Below, one piece after another: positions 1-8,761 of a stretch of 64,000 nucleotides of DNA. Numbering within the stretch: position 1 is the first letter of the stretch; each line of letters begins with the position of its first letter. The notes below the pieces were generated by a model. The model saw only the letters and a program-made list of their open reading frames with translations, was not told the origin of the DNA and made no database searches. Origin of the DNA: JASGIT01 sp047601665 (lineage in GTDB: Bacteria > Pseudomonadota > Gammaproteobacteria > Burkholderiales > Burkholderiaceae_C); assembly GCA_047601665.1 (NCBI GenBank), contig JASGIT010000001.1, positions 4,340,001-4,404,000 on the forward strand, in the 5' to 3' direction. A program made the position numbers and the translations under genes.

Positions 1-168
1 ATCCCGCCCGCGGCCGTTCACTCATCTTCGTTGCCTTGTTCATTCCAGTGCTCGCCGTGTCATGCCATCCCATTTGCCACGAATTCATGGCCGCTGAAGG
101 GATGACCATTCGACGCCACCCCGAATCTGCGCCCATCGCGGGAAGTTCGGGGCGCGATCACCACCAAT

Positions 169-182
169 TGAGCAATTGCTCA
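169..182. promoter_or_regulatory. 14-bp perfect palindrome upstream of flhD-like gene
   Basis: The sequence TGAGCAATTGCTCA is a perfect palindrome about 150 bases ahead of the FlhD-like start. No gene can be supported in positions 1-331, so this stretch is probably the leader or promoter region of the transfer operon. A dimeric regulator site is an inference; no promoter boxes can be assigned with confidence. Confidence 0.35.
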
Positions 183-274
183 CAGGTGCGCCATACCATT
201 GAGCATAAGCTAAAAGCACGAGCACACACTCGCGTTCCCCCTGCTTGCCACTGGCGTGATTGGCATTACGCCGG

Positions 275-288
275 GTGGTGCGCACCAC
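275..288. promoter_or_regulatory. second 14-bp perfect palindrome upstream of flhD-like gene
   Basis: The sequence GTGGTGCGCACCAC is a perfect palindrome ending about 43 bases before the FlhD-like start codon. Its position fits an operator or a site overlapping the transcription start of the activator/transfer operon. Its GC content makes a chance palindrome less surprising than usual, so the assignment is tentative. Confidence 0.35.
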
Positions 289-331
289 GTCAAGCCACCC
301 TGCCCCAGGGCATACCGAGGAAGAGGTCCCC

Positions 332-652
332 ATGGTCGCGATCCACCTTACGGAGGTCCAGCTCTCCAACCTGACGCTGATGCTGACGATGCGCGACTGC
401 ATCGGCCGCGATCCGATCCTGGCGTGCTGCCTGTTCGGCCTGCGAGAACCCGACGCCCGCTATCTTGCATCCTTGTCGCCCACGCAGATCCTCGCCATCG
501 TTTCCAATGTGGGCAACGAGACGCTGTTTTCACCGCGCAGCGACCTTTTCACGCTGCTGCAGTCGGCGCTGCCCCTGGCCGGGACGCTGTGCGCGGTCCA
601 TCCCCCTGAGCCGGTCAAGCCCGCCAACGCGCTGTGCGGTCCTGTGCTGTGA
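332..652 (+). CDS. flhD: FlhD-like transcriptional activator subunit
   Basis: The 106-residue protein has the FlhD pattern of a helical N-terminus followed by an LxxLSPTQILAIV segment and an LFSPRSDLFTLLQ segment, close to the usual FlhD length. FlhD pairs with FlhC to activate transcription. In SXT/R391 ICEs the related SetD/SetC pair is the master activator of conjugation genes, and this gene sits directly upstream of an FlhC-like gene and the transfer operon, which suggests the same job. I chose the ATG at 332 because GAGGAAGAGG precedes it at good spacing; a longer frame from 260 has no such site. A role in flagella is unlikely in this setting. Confidence 0.8.
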   Translation: MVAIHLTEVQLSNLTLMLTMRDCIGRDPILACCLFGLREPDARYLASLSPTQILAIVSNVGNETLFSPRSDLFTLLQSALPLAGTLCAVHPPEPVKPANALCGPVL

Positions 653-659
653 GCGCGAG

Positions 660-1307
660 ATGCGTCCGGCGAACAAACTCCCCGGCGCTACCGTGCGTCC
701 TTCCGAGCGCCAGCTCAAGCGCATAGCGCTCGTTCGGGAGTGCGCTCAGTTGGGTGCGCGCCAGCGCACCATCGAGATACTGACCGGACTCACAGCGCGG
801 CAAGTCGCCGCCATGCTGGAAGCCGACCACTTCAAGGCACCGCGGGGCAGGCCGCCGAACACGCCGGAGTGGTACCACGGCGGCACGATGCTGGATCGTA
901 CGGAAGCCTCCGTCTTCGCAGCGATCTACCGCCGGCTGCGCGGCCTCGAGTTCGAACCGCTGCGTGCGCTGCTCGGTGCCTATCGCCACTACCGCAGCGT
1001 CTGCTGGCACGCGCCGCGGCTGAGCTTCGATCGCGCATTCGATCTGGCCAGGCATCTCGATGGGATCTGGAGCGCCGGGGCGGCCTGCTTCTCGCTGGCC
1101 ACCTGCGCGGACTGCGGCAGCCAGTTCCTGGCCGACGCCGGGCCTGCGACGCGCTCCAGTCTCGATTGCCCCTTTTGCAAACTGCAGGCGCGCTACCGGC
1201 TTGATCCGCGCGTGCAAATGAGCTTTCCAACCTCCCCCCTGCCCGATCCAGCCTGCCTCCAATGGGCGCTTGCCCTCAAGGCGGGCCTGCGAGGACCGGG
1301 CCACTGA
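660..1307 (+). CDS. flhC: FlhC-like transcriptional activator subunit
   Basis: The 215-residue protein has an N-terminal helix-turn-helix-like region (TGLTARQVAAML) and the FlhC zinc-binding signature C149-x2-C152 ... C170-x2-C173. FlhC is the DNA-binding partner of FlhD; the pair corresponds functionally to SetC/SetD of SXT-type ICEs, which switch on excision and transfer. It starts 7 bases after the FlhD-like stop, so the two are presumably co-translated. The ATG at 660 is preceded only by a weak purine stretch; the open frame extends further upstream, but that part overlaps FlhD and looks non-coding. The traI-like gene follows about 95 bases later. Confidence 0.85.
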   Translation: MRPANKLPGATVRPSERQLKRIALVRECAQLGARQRTIEILTGLTARQVAAMLEADHFKAPRGRPPNTPEWYHGGTMLDRTEASVFAAIYRRLRGLEFEPLRALLGAYRHYRSVCWHAPRLSFDRAFDLARHLDGIWSAGAACFSLATCADCGSQFLADAGPATRSSLDCPFCKLQARYRLDPRVQMSFPTSPLPDPACLQWALALKAGLRGPGH

Positions 1308-1401
1308 GCCTCCCAGCGGGACGCCTCACGCGCCTCGCCCGGATCGCGAACCAGGCCGCTGGCGCGGCGACGAACGCATCCCTCACGAAGGAGGCCCAGC
1401 C

Positions 1402-3273
1402 ATGCTCACAAGCAGCCCCTTGCCGCGCAACGGCGCCACCGCTTCGGCCGGGCCGCCGGCGCCGCCGCCGCAAGCGCAGACGACCACAGCCGTCCCATTC
1501 AGCTATCCCTCGGTGGACCCGGGATTTCCGCCTCTCGGACTGGAGCAGTTGCTGGGCGCCCACGGCGAGTTGCTGGCCCGCATCAAGATCTGCTACGGAG
1601 CGGATCGGGAGACATTCGACCGGGACGTGCTGACGCTGGTGCGGCGCTATGCGGCATTCGTCCACCTGCTGCCCGCCACGCCGGCCAACTACTTCAACGA
1701 GCCAGGTGGCCTGCTGCGGCTGGGCCTGGAGACCGCCTTCTTCGCGCTGCAGGGCACAGACGCCCACATCTTCTCGGGACGCGCGTCGATCTCGACGCGA
1801 AGGCACCTCGAGCCGCGCTGGCGCCTGGCCACCTTCATCGCAGGCCTGTGCGCCGAGATCCACCGCACGCTCGGCCAGGTGATCGTGACCGACCACGACG
1901 GCAACGAGTGGCAGCCCTATCTGCAGGGCCTCCATCCGTGGCTGGCAGAGCGTGCGGTATCGCGCTACTACCTGAAGTGGCTGTCCAACACCGTGGACAG
2001 CCCCGGACTGGCGCTGTTCGCCCTGCCACTGATCGTGCCCGCGTCCACGCTGCAGCACCTCGCCCAAGGCAACACGGTGGTCGTTCCGCACATGATGGCC
2101 AGCCTGTCCGGCATGCCGCTGTATCGCGAGCACAACATCCTCGGCGAACTGGTGCGCCGTGCCGCCGCCCTGGTCATCGACCGTTTCCTGCAGGCCAGTG
2201 CCGACCGCTACGGCAAGCCACAGCTGGGCTCGCACCTCGAACGCTATCTGATCGACGCGCTGCGGCGCCTGGTCGCCACGCATCCCGCCTGGACACCCAA
2301 CGCGGAGCGCTCCCGGGTCTGGTACGGGCCCGACGGCCTCTTCATCGTCTGGCCGAACGCCGCCGCGGATCTGCGCAAGCTGCTCGAGACGGACCAGTTG
2401 CCCGGTATCCCGAAGTCCCCGGAAACGATGCTGGAGATCCTGCTGGGCGCGGGCGTGTTCGAGGCTCGGACCGCCCAGCAGCCGCTGTGGAGCATCACGC
2501 CCCCGGGCGCCAAGGCGGCGCAGGAAGTCGTCAAGCTCGCCCAACCGGACATCGTGCTGGCAGGCATAGAACCGCGTCCCGAGGCTCTGGCCGACCCACT
2601 ATCTTCGCCCCCCAGCGCCGAGAAGGCGCAAGCATCGCCGCCATCCGCATCGGGGTCCACGGCACCGGCACATCCGCCCGCAAAGGACGCCCCACCCACC
2701 GCAGGCCGCAACGGTATACCTGCATCGGATCCGCCAGCAATGGCACGGGAGCCACTCGCGCCAGCGCCGTGGCAGCTGGAACTGCCGGTCAGCGCAGGCG
2801 CCGCGCCGGCGCCCGCTCCGGCCCGGGCCGAGGCCGCCGCCGACCTCCTCGGCCCGGGCCACGGCGCGGATGACAGGACTGCGCAGGAGCCCACCCCGGA
2901 AGCCGCGCCTGCCGCGCCCGCGTTGACGCCACCACGTCTGAAGCTGGAGGCCCCCATGCGGCTCACATCCCGCGTGCGCGCCGCGCTCGCCGACATCGTG
3001 GAGGCGCTCAACGGTAACGGCGAGCCGCCCCTGGCGCGCGCGACGGCGCGAGGACTCGCGATCGCGCTGGTGGAGTTCGAGCGGCGGCACATCGAGCCGT
3101 CTGCAGCCCTTCGCGCATTGTTCGAAGCGCGCATGCTGGTCGTCGGCCCGCAAGGAAAGTCGCCCACGTCGAACCAGGACCTCAGCGGACAAACGTGCCT
3201 GACGCTGACCGTCGCGCCCTCCTTCCTGACGGGGCTGCCAGTGGCGGATGACGCCCGGTCGCAAGAGGGCTGA
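1402..3273 (+). CDS. traI: TraI_2/MOBH-type relaxase-like protein lacking expected catalytic motifs
   Basis: This 623-residue protein follows the MOBH relaxase (TraI_2) plan. A core has an LPA...EPGGLL..GLE segment at about residues 90-113 and a VTDHDGNEWQPY segment near 160. A winged-helix-like region has VWYGPDGLFIVWP and LW.I.P motifs near 310-380. A Pro/Ala-rich linker follows, then a C-terminal domain. Known family members carry several histidines before PGGLL and a histidine in the GLLRH position, plus an HD pair. Here these read ANYFNEPGGLLRLGLE and LCAEIHRTLG, so the metal ligands seem lost. AAGGAGG precedes the ATG at 1402. Its position before traD supports the family call; whether it cleaves oriT is doubtful. 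Confidence 0.75.
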   Translation: MLTSSPLPRNGATASAGPPAPPPQAQTTTAVPFSYPSVDPGFPPLGLEQLLGAHGELLARIKICYGADRETFDRDVLTLVRRYAAFVHLLPATPANYFNEPGGLLRLGLETAFFALQGTDAHIFSGRASISTRRHLEPRWRLATFIAGLCAEIHRTLGQVIVTDHDGNEWQPYLQGLHPWLAERAVSRYYLKWLSNTVDSPGLALFALPLIVPASTLQHLAQGNTVVVPHMMASLSGMPLYREHNILGELVRRAAALVIDRFLQASADRYGKPQLGSHLERYLIDALRRLVATHPAWTPNAERSRVWYGPDGLFIVWPNAAADLRKLLETDQLPGIPKSPETMLEILLGAGVFEARTAQQPLWSITPPGAKAAQEVVKLAQPDIVLAGIEPRPEALADPLSSPPSAEKAQASPPSASGSTAPAHPPAKDAPPTAGRNGIPASDPPAMAREPLAPAPWQLELPVSAGAAPAPAPARAEAAADLLGPGHGADDRTAQEPTPEAAPAAPALTPPRLKLEAPMRLTSRVRAALADIVEALNGNGEPPLARATARGLAIALVEFERRHIEPSAALRALFEARMLVVGPQGKSPTSNQDLSGQTCLTLTVAPSFLTGLPVADDARSQEG

Positions 3274-3274
3274 C

Positions 3275-5152
3275 ATGTTGTTGCGCCGCTACGAGATGCC
3301 CTGGCGCCGGGCGTATGAAGGCTATGCGAGCCTGATTTGGTATGCCGCCTTCGCATTCGTGCTGTACGACGCCGCCAAGGGAGTGCTTCCGCGGGCGCTG
3401 GCCCTGCCGATGGCTCTGCTCTGCCTGCTCGCGGGCGTGCGCCGCATGGCGCAGGCCCTGCGCATCCTGGTCGTGCGCGCCTCGCTGTCCGGCAGGGCGA
3501 TGCAGGTGATCAGCGGCGCCCGGATCGACAGGCTTACAAGGAACGCGGATAGCGTCTACCTCGGACAGGGGTTCGAGTGGCTGCCCGTGCATTCGCAGCG
3601 CCTGTACGAGCTCGCCAAGATCGACTACCGCGACTACCTGGTGTCGCCGGCCCTGCTGAACCTGCTGGGCTACCAGGCCGATCCGCAACCGGACTCCGAG
3701 ATCGGCCTGCCGTTCATCCACGGCGTCGAGCCCGTCGAGCACCCTCAGTACCGGCCACTGCAGAACTTCGAGGGCGGACTACTGCTCGTGGGCACAACCC
3801 AGGCGGGCAAGGGCGTGGCCCTCGCGACGCTCATCGTGCAGGCCGTGCGGCGCGGCGACGTGGTGATCGTCATCGACCCCAAGAACAGCCACCGGCTCAA
3901 GCGCATCGTCCGATGGGCCTGCGAGCGCTACCGCGAGCCCGACACCTTCCTCGAGTTCCATCCGGCCTTTCCCGACCGGGGCATCCGGATCGACTTCACC
4001 TTCAACTGGCAAAAGCCCACCGAGGTGGCTTCGCGCATCCAGGCGATCATGCCGCCGGACACTGCCGGGACCTTCAGTTCCTTCGGATGGGACGCCGTCA
4101 ACGTGGTCGTCCAAGGTCTGGTCGAGCTCGAGGAGCGCCCCAACCTGCTCAAGCTGATGCGCTACATCGAAGGCGGCATCGAGCCCATCCTTCTGGCGTG
4201 CCTGCGGCGGCACTACGCCGCCGTCCTGGGGGCGGGCTGGCACGAGGTGCCGGAGATGAAGAAGCTCATGTCGGACGCCCAGCGCGGGCAGATGCGGCGT
4301 CCGTCGGAAGCCTCGACCAGCGAACTGCTCGCGCTCGTCTCGTACTACGAGCACCACCTCCCGGAAGCCCAGCGAACGAAGACGCTCGACGCGCAGGTGC
4401 GCACCTTCCGCCACGACCGGGAGCACTATCAGAAGATCACGGCCAACCTCCTGCCGATCCTGTCGATGCTGACGTCGGGCGACCTGGGGCGCACGCTCGC
4501 GCCCGACCCGTTCGACCCCGACGACAAGCGCCCGATCATGAACCTGGAGAAGATCGAGCAGGCCGGGCACGTGCTGTACATGTGCGTGGACTCACTGCCG
4601 GACCCGTCGGTCGCGTCCGCGATCGGCGCGCTCGCCCTGGCCGACCTGGCCGCGCGCGCCGGCATGCGATACAACCTCGGCGCCTACAAGCGCATCGCGC
4701 TGTTCGTCGATGAGGTCTCCAACGTAATCAACCTGCCCTTGATCGAGATCCTGAACAAGGGCGCCGAAGGCGGCATCTACTCGACATGCGCCATGCAGAC
4801 GCTGGCCGACCTCGCCCGCCGCCTGGGCAGCGAGGATGCCGCGCGCATGGTGCTGGGCAACCTGAACAACCTGATCGCGCTGCGCACGAAGGACGGCCCG
4901 ACCCAGGAGTTCGTCGTCGAGACCTTCGGGCGCACGTCCATCCATTCGCTGCGCGTGGGCTTGAGCCAGGGCGCGGACGCGCACCTTGGCGATTTTTCCT
5001 CGTCGTATTCGACGCAGATCACCGAGACCATGGAGGAGGCCGTGCCGGCCGACATCCTGGGCAAGTTGCCCAACCTGCACTACTTCGCATCGATCTCGGG
5101 TGGCCGCCGCGTCAAGGGGCGGTTCCAGATCATCGATTCGGACCGGCCTTAG
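3275..5152 (+). CDS. traD: type IV coupling protein TraD
   Basis: The 625-residue inner-membrane ATPase brings the relaxosome to the secretion channel. Two membrane segments lie at about residues 17-60. A Walker A motif (GTTQAGKG) lies near 172-179, an IDPKNSHRLK segment follows, and a Walker B motif (IALFVDEVSN) lies near 470. This matches VirD4/TraD coupling proteins of SXT-like ICEs in length and order. The ATG at 3275 is preceded by AAGAGGG and follows the traI stop by one base; an in-frame ATG at 3248 lies inside traI and has no ribosome binding site. Its place between the relaxase-like gene and a DUF4400 gene is the typical ICE arrangement. Confidence 0.95.
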   Translation: MLLRRYEMPWRRAYEGYASLIWYAAFAFVLYDAAKGVLPRALALPMALLCLLAGVRRMAQALRILVVRASLSGRAMQVISGARIDRLTRNADSVYLGQGFEWLPVHSQRLYELAKIDYRDYLVSPALLNLLGYQADPQPDSEIGLPFIHGVEPVEHPQYRPLQNFEGGLLLVGTTQAGKGVALATLIVQAVRRGDVVIVIDPKNSHRLKRIVRWACERYREPDTFLEFHPAFPDRGIRIDFTFNWQKPTEVASRIQAIMPPDTAGTFSSFGWDAVNVVVQGLVELEERPNLLKLMRYIEGGIEPILLACLRRHYAAVLGAGWHEVPEMKKLMSDAQRGQMRRPSEASTSELLALVSYYEHHLPEAQRTKTLDAQVRTFRHDREHYQKITANLLPILSMLTSGDLGRTLAPDPFDPDDKRPIMNLEKIEQAGHVLYMCVDSLPDPSVASAIGALALADLAARAGMRYNLGAYKRIALFVDEVSNVINLPLIEILNKGAEGGIYSTCAMQTLADLARRLGSEDAARMVLGNLNNLIALRTKDGPTQEFVVETFGRTSIHSLRVGLSQGADAHLGDFSSSYSTQITETMEEAVPADILGKLPNLHYFASISGGRRVKGRFQIIDSDRP

Positions 5153-5170
5153 CGCCCCGCGGCTGCCATC

Positions 5171-5794
5171 ATGATCCGCATCGTTGCCGTCGCCTCGTTG
5201 ACCGCGCTGCTCCTGCTGGTGCTGTACCTGCCTTCCGCTCATCCGCCCGAGCGCTTCATGCATCAGGTGCGCGAGGAGCACCAGCGTGCCACCGTGGTGT
5301 GGGGCCACGACACCAGCGATCGCATCCTCGATCGGATGCTGTCGATGCAGGCGCAGACGCTCTCGGTATCGCCGGTCCCCACGGCAACCAGCGCCCCGCC
5401 GGCCAAGCAGTTCAACCGGGCGGTGGGACGGGAGATGGCGCAGGTCAACCAGCGACTGTTCAACAGCCCCTATTTCCGCTCCATCGATGCCTTGCTGGCG
5501 CTCGCGACGTACCGGCTGGCGGCGTTGCTGGAGTGGCTGCCCAAATGTGCGATCCTCGCGCTCGCGCTGTTCGCCGACGCGTTCATGGAGCGCGCTATCA
5601 AGTCACATGAGTTCCGTCACCACGACCCGGAGATGTTCGCGCTCTATGCCAGCGTGGCGATCTTCCTTGTCTGTGCGAGCGTCGTCGCGCTGGTCTGGCC
5701 CTGGACGCCACACCCCGCCATCTGGGCTTGTGTTCCAGTCGGCCTGGCGCTGCTGCTGAGCCGCGCGCTCGCCCACTTCCACCGTCGGCCTTGA
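5171..5794 (+). CDS. DUF4400 family ICE membrane protein
   Basis: The 207-residue protein has an N-terminal membrane segment (residues 2-20), a polar loop with an NRAVGREMAQVNQRLFNSPYFRS stretch of which the core is REMAQVNQRLFNSP, and about three further hydrophobic segments near 105-120, 150-170 and 175-195. This fits the DUF4400 / OrfJ-type membrane proteins encoded immediately after traD in many ICEs. Their precise role is not known; they may assist the coupling protein. The start lies 18 bases after traD, so it is in the same operon. Confidence 0.8.
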   Translation: MIRIVAVASLTALLLLVLYLPSAHPPERFMHQVREEHQRATVVWGHDTSDRILDRMLSMQAQTLSVSPVPTATSAPPAKQFNRAVGREMAQVNQRLFNSPYFRSIDALLALATYRLAALLEWLPKCAILALALFADAFMERAIKSHEFRHHDPEMFALYASVAIFLVCASVVALVWPWTPHPAIWACVPVGLALLLSRALAHFHRRP

Positions 5795-5878
5795 CCCGGC
5801 ACTACACCGTGCGGCGCGGCCGCACACGGTGCGCCCCAGCGCGACGCGGCATGTCCCGAGAAGGCCGCTTGGCAGAGT

Positions 5879-6262
5879 TCAGACAGCGAAAGAGGAAAGC
5901 TCCTTGGTCCCATCGGCCAACGCATCACGCAGCCAGCGCGGGCGCGGCCCGCGGCCCGACCAGCTGTTGCCGGCGCCATCGCTGTATTTGACGACTGGTG
6001 CCGCCTTGGCACCCTCCTTGGCAGATTTGCGCGGCGCGGATGCGGCACCGCCGCGCGCCTTGCGCCGACCAGCTCCGCCGGCCGCCGCGCTCACCCGCGG
6101 AAACTTCAGGTCTTCCGGCTTGATTCCGTAGATCTCGATCGCCTCGTTGATGCGGCCAATGACCTCGGCGATCTCCTTCTCGCGCAGGGCCTGCGCCTCC
6201 TTCTGCAGCGATTCGATCTGCTTGGTGATGTCGGCGTAGGTACGGCTTTCGCTCTTGGCCAT
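5879..6262 (-). CDS. H-NS family nucleoid protein
   Basis: The 127-residue protein has an N-terminal coiled-coil oligomerisation helix (about residues 8-45), a basic Ala/Lys-rich linker, and a C-terminal DNA-binding motif reading KYSDGAGNSWSGRGPRPRWL, the signature of H-NS proteins in beta-proteobacteria. Such proteins silence AT-rich or foreign DNA. It lies on the opposite strand within the transfer operon, facing the DUF4400 gene, and has its own GAAGGAAG site before the ATG at 6262. It may silence the ICE itself or reduce the burden on the host. A second H-NS gene is present at 49606. Confidence 0.92.
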   Translation of the reverse strand: MAKSESRTYADITKQIESLQKEAQALREKEIAEVIGRINEAIEIYGIKPEDLKFPRVSAAAGGAGRRKARGGAASAPRKSAKEGAKAAPVVKYSDGAGNSWSGRGPRPRWLRDALADGTKELSSFAV

Positions 6263-6502
6263 GAAAAGTCTTCCTTCGGAAATTGCGATGTGCCAATGCT
6301 AACGGCTGGCGCGCCGGCGGCAAGCGGCCGACCCTGCCGTGAAATATCGAGCCGCCGAGGCTTGGGGAAGCTGTCGCCGAAATCCGCCTGAAATCGTCCG
6401 CATTCCGGGGCGACAGGGACGGCGTTCGCTCCTAATCTCGCCATACAGAGATATTCAACAGGACCATGCGTGGATACGTCGGGTCCTGCCCAGGAGATCG
6501 AG

Positions 6503-7012
6503 ATGGAACCTGTCCCGTCGTCCCAATGCCATGGGCCCGCACATTTGGCGGCCTCGTCGCCGCCGCGCGCCGACGGCGTCATCGAGGCGCGGCTGTGGAT
6601 CGAGGAATATGCCTGGCTGCACGGCATTCTCAAGAGCGAGTCCAACGTCTGCCCGACCTTCCGCTTCCCGGACCTGATCAGCGCCGCCGTGTCGCTCAGC
6701 CTCGCGCGGCCCGAGGGCCATGAGGCCATCTTCCGCTTCCTGGGCACCGAGCTGGTCCTGCGCCCGCCCGGCACGGCCCGCCGGCGCGAGTCGATGTGGC
6801 GTGCGCAGTATGAGCAACTGCGCGAGCTGCAGCGCTCGCCTGCAAACCGGCACCCCCATCCCAACTTCCAGCTCGATCAGTTGATGACGGCATGCGTCGC
6901 GCAGGCGCGCCGCATCGACGACAGCGGAACCCGTCTGCTGCACCAGGCGCGGCTGAACATGGCCGAGCGCGCGAGCAGCGCGCTGGCCCACGGCGAGCAC
7001 GCCGAACGCTGA
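6503..7012 (+). CDS. hypothetical ICE protein, unrecognised
   Basis: I do not recognise this 169-residue protein. It is soluble, with no signal peptide or membrane segment, and is mainly helical with a charged central region (ARRRESMWRAQYEQLRELQ). AGGAGATCGAG before the ATG at 6503 decides the start over an upstream in-frame ATG at 6470. It is codirectional with the tra genes and sits between the H-NS gene and the lytic transglycosylase gene. Codon use matches the tra operon, so it is probably a real cargo or accessory transfer gene. Confidence 0.6.
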   Translation: MEPVPSSQCHGPAHLAASSPPRADGVIEARLWIEEYAWLHGILKSESNVCPTFRFPDLISAAVSLSLARPEGHEAIFRFLGTELVLRPPGTARRRESMWRAQYEQLRELQRSPANRHPHPNFQLDQLMTACVAQARRIDDSGTRLLHQARLNMAERASSALAHGEHAER

Positions 7013-7167
7013 AGCAGCGCCATTGACCCTGACCGGCCGCTCCACGGGCAGCCGGCCCGACGACCCCGCCAGCCACTCTGGCCACCCGCACCTGACCTTG
7101 TCCGGCCCTGCCGGTCCTTGCACCGCGCCCCGCACCGGGCCGCGGATTGGCATCCATGGGACAAGTC

Positions 7168-7767
7168 ATGCGACCACTTCCGTTCATCGCTGCACTTTTG
7201 TTGATTGCCGCATCGGGTACGGCCAGCGCCTGCTGGGACACCGCTGCGCAGCGCTACGGCGTCTCCGCCGAACTGCTTTACGCGGTGGCCCGCGTCGAGT
7301 CTGGGCTCAACCCCCGGGCAGTCAACAACGCGCACCGGAACCGCACCGGCACGCGGGACATCGGCCTGATGCAGATCAACAGCTCACATCTCCCAAAGCT
7401 GGCACGGCACGGGATCACGGAGGCGGATCTTTATGACCCCTGCACCAACATGCAGGTGGGCGCCTGGCTGCTCGCGGAATCCTTCGCTCGGCACGGCATC
7501 ACATGGAACGCCGTGGGCGCCTACAACGCCGCCTGCTCGCAGCTCAAAGGCGAAGCCTGCGCGCGGGCGCGATCGGACTATGCGTGGAAAGTCTATCGCC
7601 GGCTTCCGCAAGCGCCTGCAGCCCCGACTGGCACGGCGGCTCCCGCACCTTCATCCACGGCCCGCGGGCCGGTCAGCCGCGGCGCGCCGCTCACGGCGAC
7701 CGCCACCGCCCCGTCGACAGTCTCCATGCGGTCCCACGTACGGGTGTCCCCGGAGGCGGCACCATGA
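7168..7767 (+). CDS. lytic transglycosylase (VirB1/P19-like)
   Basis: After a signal peptide (MRPLPFIAALLLIAASGTASA) comes an SLT domain. It has the catalytic glutamate in ARVESGLNPRAVN, then GLMQINSSHL, an AWLL helix and AVGAYNAACS, all typical motifs of specialised lytic transglycosylases. It would open the peptidoglycan locally for assembly of the mating channel. The C-terminal 50 residues are Pro/Ala-rich and probably disordered. Three in-frame starts exist (TTG 7147, ATG 7156, ATG 7168); I prefer 7168 because it gives a clean signal peptide. The stop overlaps the start of the next gene (ATGA). Confidence 0.88.
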   Translation: MRPLPFIAALLLIAASGTASACWDTAAQRYGVSAELLYAVARVESGLNPRAVNNAHRNRTGTRDIGLMQINSSHLPKLARHGITEADLYDPCTNMQVGAWLLAESFARHGITWNAVGAYNAACSQLKGEACARARSDYAWKVYRRLPQAPAAPTGTAAPAPSSTARGPVSRGAPLTATATAPSTVSMRSHVRVSPEAAP

Positions 7768-8570
7768 GACGCTACCTCTGGATCACAGCCTGTACAGGCG
7801 CCGCCATGCTCTCGGCGTGCACGGCGCTGCGGCAGCCGCCAGCGCCATCGGCGGCGCTGCACGCCGGCGCGCCATCCCGTCCCGGCCCGCTGCGGATTGC
7901 GCAAGCGGCCAGCGGCACCGGCTTCAAACCCCGCCGACCTGCAGTGTTCGTGCTGTGCCGAGACGACACGTGTCCCCGGGTCACACCCAAGACCCTGGCT
8001 CGGGCAGTACCTGCCGGCAATGGCGATGACACCCGGAGCCCTGACCCCGGCCAGGGCACCCTCCTTTCCTCCCCGCAGGTCGCATCGTCCACCGAGCGCG
8101 CTACCGTCCCCGCGGCCCGCAACGGAGACGCCGCGGCCACGCCACCGGAGTCCGTTCTTCCGAGCGGCCCGGACGCGCGCCCCCGCGCGGCCGAGCAGCC
8201 TTTGCCCAGCGATATTGCGCTGACCGTGCGCTTCCGATTCGGCGAGGCACGGCTGACCGATGCGGCCAAGGCGCTCCTGGACGCCGGCGCGCGCCAGGCC
8301 TCGGCCGCAGGACCGTACAGCAGGCTGCGCATTGTGGGCAGAACCGACAGCGTCGGCCCCAGGGCCGTCAACGATGCGCTCGCCATGGCCCGTGCCCGTG
8401 CGGTGCGCGACCACCTGCGCGGCCGTCTGGCCCACTGGCCCCCCGCCGTGGACATCGAGGCGGCCGGCGGGTGCTGCTACGCCGCCGGCAACGACAGCGC
8501 CGAGGGGCGCGACGCGAACCGGCGCGTGGAAGTCACCTTGTCCCCATCCGATCCGGAGGCGTCGCCATGA
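7764..8570 (+). CDS. OmpA-like outer-membrane lipoprotein
   Basis: The 268-residue protein begins with a lipoprotein signal ending in LSAC (cysteine near residue 19). A long low-complexity Pro/Ala/Ser linker follows, then a C-terminal OmpA/MotB peptidoglycan-binding domain (RFRFGEARLTDAAKALLDAG ... GRTDSVGPRAVNDALAMARA ... ANRRVEVTL). It would tether the outer membrane to peptidoglycan next to the transfer channel. CGGAGG precedes the ATG at 7764, and the gene overlaps the transglycosylase gene by four bases. OmpA-like lipoproteins recur in ICE transfer clusters but are not part of the F core set. Confidence 0.82.
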   Translation: MRRYLWITACTGAAMLSACTALRQPPAPSAALHAGAPSRPGPLRIAQAASGTGFKPRRPAVFVLCRDDTCPRVTPKTLARAVPAGNGDDTRSPDPGQGTLLSSPQVASSTERATVPAARNGDAAATPPESVLPSGPDARPRAAEQPLPSDIALTVRFRFGEARLTDAAKALLDAGARQASAAGPYSRLRIVGRTDSVGPRAVNDALAMARARAVRDHLRGRLAHWPPAVDIEAAGGCCYAAGNDSAEGRDANRRVEVTLSPSDPEASP

Positions 8571-8761
8571 AGGCCTGCCCTCCTGCCTGCCCCAGCCACG
8601 CAATGCCGGCTTCCGTGCGGCCTCGCAGCGTCGTATCCCAAGAGCCCACGGGCTCCACCTTGCCGCGTGACACCGGCTTCACCCAAGGCAACCGCCTGCG
8701 GTCCGAGTGCTCCCGGCCCGCGCTCCCACAGATCTTTCCTTCATTCCCCAAGGAGTTCGCC

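Noticed and set aside
2244..3356. 370-residue open frame antisense to traI
   Set aside because: A shadow of a GC-rich gene: serine/alanine-rich, no domain, no ribosome binding site, and the opposite strand carries the real gene.
8568..8761. In-frame ATG 64 codons upstream of the traA start
   Set aside because: The extension looks non-coding (cysteine- and proline-rich), and a strong AAGGAG lies before the ATG at 8762, which yields a normal prepilin.
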